The notes beneath the pieces were generated by a model that saw nothing but the letters and a program-made list of their open reading frames with translations, ran no database searches and was not told the origin of the DNA. Positions 1-6,603 of a stretch of 9,200 bases of DNA are shown here, in pieces. Position 1 is the first letter of the stretch. The number at the start of each line of letters is the position of its first letter. Both the position numbers and the translations under genes were made by a program. The DNA comes from Verrucomicrobiaceae bacterium UBA1938. GTDB lineage: Bacteria > Verrucomicrobiota > Verrucomicrobiia > Verrucomicrobiales > Verrucomicrobiaceae. Location of the stretch: the NCBI GenBank assembly GCA_002336895.1, contig DDFC01000010.1, positions 588,623 to 597,822 on the forward strand, in the 5' to 3' direction.

Positions 1-298
1 CCGCCCCACCCCGCGCCCACTCACCGCCCCAAACCCCTCAAGCACCAGCAGCACCCCATACCGGCAGGTAGGGATGCGCTGCGCGCGTCCCTGGAATCCA
101 TCCTCCCAGCCCTGTCTGTCCCTCCCATCACATTCCCCCATTCCCAAAGCCTCCCTCCCCCAGCGCGGCGGAGACACTCTCCGCCCCGTTCCACTCCGGC
201 TGCGGCAGCACAGCCTCATCCTCAGGCGCGTCAGGCATGCGGCTCATCCTCACGGCAGCGTCCCATGCTCAGCCATCCATCGGGAAAAAATCTCCGTT
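1..298. other. Left-edge region without a convincing gene
   Basis: I see no convincing gene here. The minus strand holds a 39-codon ORF (247 down to 128, beginning MSRMPDAPEDEAV and ending at TGA). Reading on past that stop gives another open stretch, but with no recognisable protein features. It could be a tiny or decayed gene, or plain intergenic DNA 3' of the secreted-protein gene at 299-907. The longer plus-strand frames across this part are rich in Arg, His, Pro and Ser and look like non-coding shadows. Confidence 0.3.
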
Positions 299-907
299 TC
301 AGTGATCCGCCCGCATGTCGTGGTACCAGGCCTCTCTTCCAGGGCTGCTCACGCACACATCAATCAAAGTGCGGTCTCCACCTTGCGGGCTGCCCCCGGC
401 GGCGAGATACAGCTCGCACCACTCCTTTTCCCCGTCGATATCGCGCGGCATCGGCCCCGCTATTTCGCTGGCAGACACCGACAGCGTCGCCGCCTGGAAA
501 TTCAGCACCGTTTCAGCCAGCAGCCGCTCCACCTCCGGCTGCGAGATCGGGCGCGGCACGACCCTCGTCTTCTTGGATCTGTCCCGGCACCAGCGCTCCT
601 CCGTCACCGTCACCGCCCCGCCCTCACGCCTCAGGCAAAAGCTCCGGTATTCAGGGGCCAGGCACGAGCAGTCGTGCTGCAGCGTCACGATGACCGAAGT
701 CCACGGCCCGGCCAGATCCGCCCGCAGCGCCGCCACAGCCTTCGCGCCCTCCGCCGCCAGCTCCTTCCGCCGTTGCTGGGTCTCATCCTGCCGCAGAGCC
801 TTCACAAACTCAGCCGACTTCGGGTCCAGCTTCGACACCTGCGCAGGGCACCCCAGCGGCAGTCCCAGGCACAGGGCCAGCAGCGGAATGAGCAGCATCG
901 TATTCAT
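299..907 (-). CDS. Secreted cysteine-containing hypothetical protein
   Basis: This encodes a 202-residue protein of unknown function. The first residues (MNTMLLIPLLALCLGLPLG, then Cys20) form a hydrophobic signal peptide, so export to the periplasm or outside is likely. Cys20 follows Leu-Gly, but the -3 position is Pro, so a lipoprotein signal is not convincing. I chose the ATG at 907 because the frame extends 27 codons upstream with a Pro/Arg-rich run that would hide the signal peptide. The mature part starts with a charged, probably helical region (about residues 28-65). It then has a beta-rich part with Cys80, Cys82, Cys91, Cys107, Cys164 and Cys185, which could form disulfides outside the cytoplasm. 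It is divergent from the Roco gene, with 282 bases between the starts. No ribosome-binding site is visible. I recognise no family; the signal peptide and normal composition make it a real gene in my judgement. Confidence 0.75.
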   Translation of the reverse strand: MNTMLLIPLLALCLGLPLGCPAQVSKLDPKSAEFVKALRQDETQQRRKELAAEGAKAVAALRADLAGPWTSVIVTLQHDCSCLAPEYRSFCLRREGGAVTVTEERWCRDRSKKTRVVPRPISQPEVERLLAETVLNFQAATLSVSASEIAGPMPRDIDGEKEWCELYLAAGGSPQGGDRTLIDVCVSSPGREAWYHDMRADH

Positions 908-1189
908 GGTCTGTGTGGGGTCAGGGGGGCGGGATGGGGGCCTGCGCCATGGGCGGCAGGGCAGGGGCGCACACGTGCTCTTCATCAATCAGATCAGTGG
1001 GGAAAAAGGGGCAGGAACTCAAAACGGGCGCACGCCGTGTGGCCGCCAGCCCCACCGCACCCCCATGCCGCGCCACCCGCACGACATCATGCCCCACCCT
1101 AACAAAAACTCCACCCAAGCCGCAAGACCAATGTCATCCCTCCCTCCGCATTCACCTCGACATCCCGCCTCCCCCAGTCACCTTCCGCC
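908..1189. promoter_or_regulatory. Divergent intergenic region, presumed promoters
   Basis: These 282 bases separate the starts of the minus-strand secreted protein and the plus-strand Roco gene, so promoters for both should lie here. The sequence is C-rich on the plus strand. I could not assign -35/-10 boxes with any confidence, and there is no obvious operator-like inverted repeat. The call rests on gene arrangement only. Confidence 0.35.
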
Positions 1190-4024
1190 ATGCCGATTCC
1201 CGAGATGACTCATGAAGAACAGAAGGCCTATGATGAGGCCCTGAAGCGAATCCAGGCCTGCCTGCAGCAAGGAAAGAAAGGCACTTACTTAGATTTGAGT
1301 AGTATGGGCCTGACCAGATTGCCGCCGGAGATCGGCCAGCTCTCCGCGCTTACCAAGCTTTTTCTCTCCAGCAATCATCTCAGCGCGCTGCCGCCCGAGA
1401 TCGTCCAGCTCTCCGCTCTCACCGAGCTTGAGCTCGTCCACAATCATCTCAGCGCCCTGCTGCCCGAGATCGGCCAGCTCTCCGCGCTCATCACGCTTGA
1501 TCTCTCCGGCAACCAACTCAGCGCGCTGCCGCCGGAGATCGGCCAGCTCACCGCTCTCACCTTGCTTGATCTCTCCAGCAACCAACTCAGCGCCCTGCCT
1601 TCCGAGATCGGCCAGCTCACCGCTCTCACCGGGCTTGATCTCGCAGACAACCAACTCGGCGCGCTGCCGCCCGAGATCGTCCAGCTCACCGCTCTCACCT
1701 GGCTTGATCTCTCCAAAAACCAGCTCAGCGCGTTGCCTTCCGAGATCGCCAAGATCACCGCTCTCACCTCGCTTTATCTCGACAACAACCAGCTTAGCTC
1801 GTTGCCACCCGAAATTGGCCAGCTCTCCGCGCTCACCTCGCTTTATCTAGACTACAACCAGCTCAGCTCGTTGCCTTCCGAGATCGGCCAGCTCACCGCG
1901 CTCACCAGGCTTTACCTCCACGGCAATCCTGGCCTGGACCTTCCGGCAGAGGTGCTCGGACCAGAGTGGCACATGACGAGCGCCACAAACCCACGCGCCA
2001 AGCCCGCAGACATCCTGGCCTACTACTTTGCGCAAAAGGAAGGAAAACGGCGGCCGCTCAATGAAGTGAAAGTCTTGGTGGTGGGAGAGAGCGAGGTGGG
2101 CAAGACCTCGCTCATCCGCCAGCTTCGTGGCCAATCCCACAACCCCAAAGAGGACAAAACACACGGCATCGAGCGCCACCGCGTCATGCTGCCCTGCGGC
2201 AGGCTGGGGCAGGTGCGCCTGAATGTGTGGGACTTTGGCGGGCAGGACATCATGCATGCCACGCACCAGTTCTTCCTCACCCACCGCAGCGTCTATCTCC
2301 TGGTGCTGGACAGCCGGCAGAACGAGCGCCAGAGCCGCATCGACTACTGGCTGCGCCTCATTGCCTCCTATGGCGGCGGCTCGCCCGTCATCGTGGTGTG
2401 CAACAAAGCCGACCAGCAGGTCATGCAGCTCAACTGGACCGCCCTGCAGCGCGACTACCCGCAGATCATCGCCTTTGCCAGAGAGGTGTGCTGCTACCAC
2501 CACGCAGGGGTGGACCTCCGCTGCGGGCTGGACGAGCTGCGCCAGCTCATCGCCCAGGCGGTGGAGCAGCATGTGGCGGAGGTGGACCAGCCCATGCTCA
2601 CCCGCTGGCTCGATCTCAAAGACGAGCTGGAAAAAGCAGGCGCAGAGGGCCAGCCCTACCTCACGCTGGAGGAATACCACACTCTGGCCGAAAAACGCGG
2701 CATCTCCAAACCGCAGGACCGCGAGATCCTCCTCAGCCTCATGCACCAGCTCGGCAGCGTGCTGCATTTCAGCGAGCACGCCATCTTTGAGCACGAGCGC
2801 GCCCGCCAGGCCGCCCCCGCGCATGTGGAGGAGCTGAATGTCCTCGACCCCGGCTGGGTCACCGCCGCCATTTACAGGCTCCTCAACGACCCCGCACTCA
2901 TCCGCGCCGGCGGCCTCATGGATCGCGGCAGCATGCGCGACTCCCTCGCCGCGCTGCCCGGAAACCGCTACCCCGGCCACAAGGAGGATTTCATCATCGC
3001 CATGATGCGCCGCTTTGAAATCTGCTTCGCCTTTGATGGCGAGAGCGACCGCTGGTTCCTCCCCGACCTCCTGCACAAAGACGAGGTGCACACCGGAGAC
3101 TGGGCAGGTGCCGTCTCCTTCCGCTACCAGTACCGGGTGCTTCCTACCAGCATCATCGGCAGGCTCATGGTGCGCCTGCACAGCTACATCGCCAAGGGCT
3201 GCCTGTGGCGCACCGGGGCCAAATTCATCCACGGCACCTGCGAGGCCCTCGTCCGCAGCGACCCCGAAAACGAGCGCATCGACCTCTACGTGCGCGGCGG
3301 CACCAAGGCCGCGCGCCTCCGCTTCCTCAGCCTCATCCGTGGCACCCTGCGGGACATCCACCAGTCCTTCAGCCGAAACCTCGGCATCGAAGAATGGGTG
3401 CCCGTGCCCCGCCACCCCGAAGTGTACATCGAGTATGAAAAGCTCCTCCTGCTCGAAGCGCGCGGCACCCCCAAAGACACCGTCAAAGTCCACGGCAGGA
3501 TCGAAGACATCGAAGTCACCTCCGTGCTCGACCACGTCACCGAACCCGCCCAGCGCAAAGCCGATCGCAATGCCCTCGTCGTCCGCGAGCAGGGCAGGGC
3601 ACCCGCCGCCAGCACCACCATCAACATCAACGTCGAAGGCGACTACATCCAAATAGACAAACCCATGAGCAGCGACTTCAACCTCACCAACCACGGCAGC
3701 ATCTCAAACTCCCAGTTCGGCCTAACACTGACGAACTGCACCAGCATGATCCAGCAGACCGAGGGCCAGATAAAAACCCTGCTGGCAGACCTGGAGAAAG
3801 ACGTGCAGTCCCTCCTCTCCCGCCTGCCCGAAGAGCAGAAGCAGGAAACCGCCGAAAACCTGGAACTCCTCGTCAAAACCGCCACCAGCGAAAAGCCCAA
3901 CCGCAAATGGTACTCCCTCTCCGCCGAAGGCCTGCTGGAAGCCACCAAATACGTCAAAGACTTCACCGGCAACATCGCCGGTACGCTTGCCCATTTAGGC
4001 AAGCTCCTCTGGCCCGGCACCTGA
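1190..4024 (+). CDS. LRR-Roc-COR (Roco family) GTPase with unusual C-terminal tail
   Basis: This is a 944-residue cytoplasmic multidomain GTPase. Residues 33-255 hold nine 23-residue leucine-rich repeats (LxLxxNxLxxLPxEIxxLxxLx) plus a degenerate last one, presumably a ligand- or partner-binding surface. The Roc GTPase domain spans about 290-455: P-loop GESEVGKTS at 299-307 (Lys305), switch I Thr324, DFGGQ at 348-352 (catalytic-type Gln352) and NKAD at 405-408. All nucleotide-binding motifs are intact. COR follows at about 465-760, with the typical LNVLDPGWVTAAIYRLL stretch at 549-565; in characterised bacterial Roco proteins COR mediates dimerisation. No kinase, TIR or protease domain follows. 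Instead residues 808-850 are Asn/Ser/Thr-rich with the pattern GDYIQI...SISNSQFG, 852-900 look helical or coiled-coil, and 908-941 form a hydrophobic/amphipathic end. A second possible start is Met6 (base 1205). The gene heads a likely operon with two membrane-protein genes. Confidence 0.95.
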   Translation: MPIPEMTHEEQKAYDEALKRIQACLQQGKKGTYLDLSSMGLTRLPPEIGQLSALTKLFLSSNHLSALPPEIVQLSALTELELVHNHLSALLPEIGQLSALITLDLSGNQLSALPPEIGQLTALTLLDLSSNQLSALPSEIGQLTALTGLDLADNQLGALPPEIVQLTALTWLDLSKNQLSALPSEIAKITALTSLYLDNNQLSSLPPEIGQLSALTSLYLDYNQLSSLPSEIGQLTALTRLYLHGNPGLDLPAEVLGPEWHMTSATNPRAKPADILAYYFAQKEGKRRPLNEVKVLVVGESEVGKTSLIRQLRGQSHNPKEDKTHGIERHRVMLPCGRLGQVRLNVWDFGGQDIMHATHQFFLTHRSVYLLVLDSRQNERQSRIDYWLRLIASYGGGSPVIVVCNKADQQVMQLNWTALQRDYPQIIAFAREVCCYHHAGVDLRCGLDELRQLIAQAVEQHVAEVDQPMLTRWLDLKDELEKAGAEGQPYLTLEEYHTLAEKRGISKPQDREILLSLMHQLGSVLHFSEHAIFEHERARQAAPAHVEELNVLDPGWVTAAIYRLLNDPALIRAGGLMDRGSMRDSLAALPGNRYPGHKEDFIIAMMRRFEICFAFDGESDRWFLPDLLHKDEVHTGDWAGAVSFRYQYRVLPTSIIGRLMVRLHSYIAKGCLWRTGAKFIHGTCEALVRSDPENERIDLYVRGGTKAARLRFLSLIRGTLRDIHQSFSRNLGIEEWVPVPRHPEVYIEYEKLLLLEARGTPKDTVKVHGRIEDIEVTSVLDHVTEPAQRKADRNALVVREQGRAPAASTTININVEGDYIQIDKPMSSDFNLTNHGSISNSQFGLTLTNCTSMIQQTEGQIKTLLADLEKDVQSLLSRLPEEQKQETAENLELLVKTATSEKPNRKWYSLSAEGLLEATKYVKDFTGNIAGTLAHLGKLLWPGT
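1286..1975 (+). repeat. Tandem 69-bp repeats encoding LRRs
   Basis: The LRR part of the Roco gene is a tandem array with a 69-base period. Units begin at 1286, 1355, 1424, 1493, 1562, 1631, 1700, 1769 and 1838, with a divergent tenth from 1907. Middle units keep not only the protein pattern but long runs of identical bases, such as GAGATCGGCCAGCTC and CTCACC, including silent positions; by eye adjacent central units differ at only about a tenth of positions. The first and last units are more diverged. This suggests recent expansion or homogenisation inside the array, and repeat number may vary between strains. Confidence 0.85.
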
Positions 4025-4036
4025 GCCCGCCCCCCC

Positions 4037-4234
4037 ATGCTCCCCCTCTACGCCTCCTTCTACTGCCTCATCTGCGGCCCTGCGCAGGGCGTGCTGCTCG
4101 GCAGCGTGGCCGCGCGTGGGCTCGGGCTGGGCGGAGCGTGGGCACTGCTCCTCATCATATTCTGCGGCCTCCTCGGCATCCCCCTCGGCTATTACCAGCT
4201 CGTCCTCTACCACCGCCTCTTCGGCAAACGCTGA
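4037..4234 (+). CDS. Small two-helix membrane protein, likely in operon with Roco gene
   Basis: This encodes a 65-residue protein that is almost entirely hydrophobic. There are two predicted membrane helices, about residues 4-24 (YASFYCLICGPAQGVLLG) and 31-55 (rich in Gly, Leu and Ile), joined by a short turn with Arg27, and a basic end (HRLFGKR). Both ends may face the same side. The ATG is 12 bases after the Roco stop codon, so co-transcription is very likely. No ribosome-binding site is seen, and translation may be coupled to the Roco gene. That this is a real gene is supported by a second, broken copy of the same sequence at 4918-4985 and 6340-6361. I recognise no family. Membrane effector, immunity partner or membrane anchor for the Roco protein are all only hypotheses. 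Confidence 0.75.
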   Translation: MLPLYASFYCLICGPAQGVLLGSVAARGLGLGGAWALLLIIFCGLLGIPLGYYQLVLYHRLFGKR

Positions 4235-4274
4235 GGCCGCATCTCCCCAGCATCTCTAGCCTCCCCACCATCTC

Positions 4275-4844
4275 ATGTCAGAGCCACCCGCCTCCTCATC
4301 GCCTGACACACACCCAGCCTCCCCGCTGGCAGCCACCCCTCCGCCGCAGCGGCGCAGAGGCTGTCTTCGCCGCGCCCTCTTCCTCGGGTGTGGCACTCTA
4401 CTATGCTGCTGCCTGCTCGTCTTCTGGGTGGCTCACGAGGCGCTCAAAACCGTCATCAGCGTCACCGATCTCACCACAGACAAAAGCCACCGTGCCTGGC
4501 TGGTGAAGCAAGGCTGGCCCGCCTCTCTCCACCGTATCTTCGAAGCCGAAATTGGCTCCAACTTCAATGGCGACGGCACCACCATCAACATCCACAGCTT
4601 CGCCCTCCAGGACCTCCCGCGCGTGCAGGCCCTCATCGGCCGTGGCCGCACCTGGAGGCCCGGTTTTGACTGGTGCGCCGCCGAAATGCACACATTCAAA
4701 GACCGCCTCCCGGCAGACCTCTACTTCGACGAAACCGCACCCAAAGATCACTATCAATACATCGAGGGACCACAGGGAAGTCAGATCATCCATGTCATCG
4801 ACATCGTTCGGGGCATCCATTACGAATTCATCTTCCGCACCTGA
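4275..4844 (+). CDS. Single-pass membrane hypothetical protein
   Basis: This encodes a 189-residue protein. Residues 1-25 are Pro/Ser/Ala-rich and probably disordered. A basic cluster (QRRRGCLRR, 25-33) precedes one hydrophobic helix at about 34-54 containing Cys39 and Cys44-Cys46. By the positive-inside rule the N-terminus is cytoplasmic and residues 55-189 lie outside the membrane. The outer part looks like a small folded domain with motifs such as AWLVKQGWP (74-82), GDGTTINIHSF (99-109) and a strand-rich end (IIHVIDIVRGIHYEFIFRT). The only Met near the start is the first. It lies 40 bases after the 65-residue gene on the same strand, and so is probably in the Roco operon. I recognise no family. 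An antisense frame (4401-4919) is rich in Asp, Val and Gly and was judged a shadow. Confidence 0.75.
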   Translation: MSEPPASSSPDTHPASPLAATPPPQRRRGCLRRALFLGCGTLLCCCLLVFWVAHEALKTVISVTDLTTDKSHRAWLVKQGWPASLHRIFEAEIGSNFNGDGTTINIHSFALQDLPRVQALIGRGRTWRPGFDWCAAEMHTFKDRLPADLYFDETAPKDHYQYIEGPQGSQIIHVIDIVRGIHYEFIFRT

Positions 4845-4917
4845 TCCAGTGCATCGAGGCCAAAGTACCACAGAGGCCCGCATCCTCTCAGCAGTAAGCT
4901 CGCATCTCCCATCCCCC

Positions 4918-4985
4918 ATGCTCCCGCTCTACGCCTCCTTCTTCTGCCTCATCTGCGGCCCCGCGCAGGGCGTGCTGCTCGGCAG
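4918..4985 (+). pseudogene. 5' fragment of a second copy of the 65-residue membrane gene
   Basis: These 68 bases match 4037-4104, the first 22 codons and two bases of the small membrane gene, with only three mismatches; one changes Tyr9 to Phe. The bases just before both ATGs are also similarly C-rich. Similarity stops abruptly after CTCGGCAG. The frame then runs 21 codons into unrelated sequence (GSWCDAACAMSGHRHPEQ...) and stops at 5049, giving a 43-residue chimeric ORF that lacks the second membrane helix. The matching 3' end of the gene lies at 6340-6361, so this is one half of an interrupted copy. Confidence 0.8.
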
Positions 4986-5039
4986 TTGGTGCGATGCAGC
5001 GTGCGCCATGTCAGGCCATCGGCATCCGGAACAGCATCG

Positions 5040-6224
5040 TCAGGGCTGAAACTCCGGCATCGCCCGAATCATGAACTGGTCAAACAGCGGCACCGTGAAA
5101 GCCATGTCGCCGTGGGCCGGACTGTAGATCATTCCTTTCTTGATCAGCTTTGCCCGTACCGGGCCCAGGCTGGTCACCTTCACCTTCAGTGTGTCTGCGA
5201 TGTCTCCCGTGCGCTGCGCTCCCGGACCCAGCTCCGCCATGGCACGGAGAAAGTTCTTTTCACTCGGAGTCAGCCGGCCAAAGCGCACGCGGAAAAAATT
5301 CTGGTCCAGCCGTGGCACCACCGTGGCAGTGGCCCGCTTCACATCCTCCAGCGTGATCGGTGTCCTGGCCGCCATATTCCATGACTGGTAGCCCCACTCC
5401 TGGATAAAGTACGGGTACCCCTGCGTCAGGCGGTAGATCTCCTTCAGCGCATCCACCTTGAATGTCACTCCCGCGGCATGTGCCGGCTCTCGCAGCGCCT
5501 TGGCCGCATCCGGCTCGGAAAGCGCGCCCACATCAGGGAAATTGAAAAGCCGCTCTGCGTATGACTTCGATGCGCCCGCCAGACCGGGCAGAATGGGCAG
5601 GCCGGCACCCAGCAGCACCACGGGCAGCTGCATCTGCTGCACCCGGTGCATCGCCATGATCAGCGCCCCCAGCTCCTTCTGGCTGAAGTACTGGATCTCA
5701 TCAATAAACACCGCCACCGCAGCACGGCGCTCCTGCGCCGCCTCGCCCACGGCGGTAAAAAGATTCGGCAGATCGATCTCCAGATCCCCGCTGTCCGCAG
5801 AGCCCTCCTCGGGATCCACATCCAGCCCCACCGTCACATCCTCATACGTCACCTTCAGCTTGCCTAGAAAGCTCCGCAGCACACGCAGCCCCCGGCGCAC
5901 CTTGTCACCCGCCCCAGCCATCCGGTCCAGCTCATACAGCAGGCTCCGCAGATAGGGGGCGATCAGCGGCCCCAGTGGCTTGTCCTCCAGCGCCTCGATC
6001 ACCACAGTGCGGTACTCTGCCGCCCGTGCCAGGCGCTCCATTTCATTGAGCAGCACCGTTTTGCCCACGCCACGCAGCCCCGTCAGCAGCATGCTCTTTT
6101 CCGCCCGCCGCTCCTTCACGCGCCCCAGCAGGATGCGCGCCTGTGCCAGCAGCGGGTCACGCCCCACCAGCTCAGGCGGAGGAGAGCCAGCACCGGGAGA
6201 GAAAGGGTTTTTGATCGGGTCCAT
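5040..6224 (-). CDS. AAA+ ATPase, ORC1/CDC6-like (AAA_16 type), with C-terminal winged-helix region
   Basis: This encodes a 394-residue cytoplasmic P-loop ATPase. The N-terminus NPFSPGAGSPPPELVGRD (6-23) is typical of a widespread bacterial family of stand-alone ORC/CDC6-like ATPases. Walker A is GLRGVGKT at 49-56 (Lys55), and Walker B is AVFIDEIQ at 171-178 (Asp175, Glu176). A sensor-1-like strand is VVLLGAGLP at 202-210, and Arg225 in SYAERLF is a possible arginine finger or sensor. Residues 317-385 look like a winged-helix DNA-binding domain (LTPSEKNFLRAMAEL, a recognition-type helix near 350-362, then a beta wing). I chose the ATG at 6224; the frame stays open 24 codons upstream only through AT-rich regulatory DNA. 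Length and motifs are complete, so the gene appears intact. Its biological role is not established; a DNA-bound ATP switch is the usual inference. It stands alone, opposite to the Roco operon. Confidence 0.9.
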   Translation of the reverse strand: MDPIKNPFSPGAGSPPPELVGRDPLLAQARILLGRVKERRAEKSMLLTGLRGVGKTVLLNEMERLARAAEYRTVVIEALEDKPLGPLIAPYLRSLLYELDRMAGAGDKVRRGLRVLRSFLGKLKVTYEDVTVGLDVDPEEGSADSGDLEIDLPNLFTAVGEAAQERRAAVAVFIDEIQYFSQKELGALIMAMHRVQQMQLPVVLLGAGLPILPGLAGASKSYAERLFNFPDVGALSEPDAAKALREPAHAAGVTFKVDALKEIYRLTQGYPYFIQEWGYQSWNMAARTPITLEDVKRATATVVPRLDQNFFRVRFGRLTPSEKNFLRAMAELGPGAQRTGDIADTLKVKVTSLGPVRAKLIKKGMIYSPAHGDMAFTVPLFDQFMIRAMPEFQP

Positions 6225-6250
6225 GGGGATGGCAGTCAATTGTAGCTGGT

Positions 6251-6290
6251 TATATGCATTTATACACGTTTTTATGTATAAATGTATATA
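6251..6290. promoter_or_regulatory. AT-rich 15-bp inverted repeat upstream of ATPase gene
   Basis: The left arm TATATGCATTTATAC (6251-6265) and right arm GTATAAATGTATATA (6276-6290) are inverted repeats matching at 14 of 15 positions; the single mismatch would be a G-U pair in RNA. The spacer is ten bases. The dyad sits 27 bases upstream of the ATPase start, inside an AT island in otherwise GC-rich DNA. It looks like an operator overlapping the ATPase promoter, possibly bound by the winged-helix ATPase itself. I could not fix the -10 and -35 boxes: several TATAAA/TATAAC hexamers exist on the minus strand. Confidence 0.55.
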
Positions 6291-6339
6291 AATCATTAAA
6301 CTTTACCTCTTCGAGGGCGGCCTTCAGAAAAGCTCCCAC

Positions 6340-6361
6340 CCGCCTCTTCGGCAAACGCTGA
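6340..6361 (+). pseudogene. 3' fragment of the second copy of the 65-residue membrane gene
   Basis: These 22 bases are identical to 4213-4234, the last seven codons (RLFGKR plus TGA) and one preceding base of the small membrane gene. The few bases before it (CCACC) also match if one base is inserted. Sequence after the stop codon is not clearly related. Being in the same order and orientation as the 5' fragment at 4918-4985 makes chance similarity unlikely. This is the other end of the interrupted gene copy. Confidence 0.7.
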
Positions 6362-6498
6362 CTCCGCCGCGCCCAGTCACGCCATCCATCCCAACACCCT
6401 CGCGCGCCCCACAGCATCCAGACCTCGTCCTCCTACGCGAACTCGAACTCGATCCCTCCGCCCCGCCATCATCCACGAGCCCCGCATCAGCCCCAGCG

Positions 6499-6533
6499 TC
6501 CTCTTCCTCTTCCTCTTCCTCTTCCTCTTCCTC
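6499..6533. repeat. Hexamer tandem repeat (TCCTCT)n
   Basis: There are five perfect copies of TCCTCT followed by TCCTC, 35 bases in all. It is a pure polypyrimidine tract on the plus strand, so it could adopt unusual structures and is prone to slippage. It ends only two bases before the heptamer array. Confidence 0.95.
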
Positions 6534-6535
6534 GC

Positions 6536-6586
6536 ACCGAGAACCGAGAACCGAGAACCGAGAACCGAGAACCGAGAACCGAGAAC
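6536..6586. repeat. Heptamer tandem repeat (GAACCGA)n
   Basis: There are six perfect copies of GAACCGA (6541-6582) flanked by partial units ACCGA and GAAC, 51 bases in all. The reverse strand reads TCGGTTC. It ends 17 bases from the stop codon of the minus-strand gene at 6604. The unit number is likely to vary by slippage. Reading it as coding sequence would cycle through all frames, which argues against translation. Confidence 0.95.
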
Positions 6587-6603
6587 TTCCCCCCGCCGCC
6601 GCC

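Larger units (their letters stand above)
4986..6339. other. Putative inserted ATPase cassette splitting the duplicated membrane gene
   Basis: This segment lies exactly between the two remnants of the second 65-residue gene copy. It carries one complete minus-strand AAA+ ATPase gene, 54 bases of 3' flank and about 115 bases of AT-rich 5' flank that contrasts sharply with the GC-rich surroundings. About 108 bases of the target gene (equivalent to 4105-4212) are missing, so this was a replacement or an insertion with deletion. I found no transposase, no terminal inverted repeats and no target-site duplication at the borders, so the mechanism is unknown. The right border is uncertain by about ten bases. 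Confidence 0.5.
6362..6603. other. Gene-free stretch with simple repeats
   Basis: No gene is supported here. It is C-rich on the plus strand, contains a short CGAACT direct repeat near 6439-6450, and carries two adjacent tandem repeats described separately. Frames running through it give low-complexity products such as poly-Ser (plus) or Lys-Arg repeats (minus) and are judged non-coding. It lies 3' to the secreted-protein gene at 6604-7137. Confidence 0.5.

Noticed and set aside
74..1208. Long plus-strand frames (74-1102 and 315-1208) opposite the secreted protein
   Set aside because: Products are dominated by Arg, His, Pro and Ser with no domain or signal. The minus-strand frame has a proper signal peptide and balanced composition.
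1847..3694. A 615-codon open frame on the minus strand opposite the Roco gene
   Set aside because: It is a by-product of GC-rich codon use in the Roco gene. Its product is an Asp/Val/Gly/His-rich composition typical of antisense frames, and the plus strand encodes clear LRR, Roc and COR motifs.
4401..4919. 172-codon minus-strand frame opposite the 189-residue membrane protein
   Set aside because: It has antisense-like Asp/Val/Gly/Glu composition, while the plus-strand frame has a basic cluster followed by a clean membrane helix and fits the operon.
4986..5039. Possible terminator or terminal inverted repeat at the left edge of the ATPase cassette
   Set aside because: Short GC-rich matches (GGTGCG, GTGCGCC, GCATC/GATGC) do not form a convincing hairpin with a T-run and do not match the right border.
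6225..6296. 24-residue N-terminal extension of the ATPase through the AT-rich region
   Set aside because: The Ile/Tyr-rich extension is just the AT island read as codons. The family starts close to the NPFSPG motif, and the dyad there looks regulatory.
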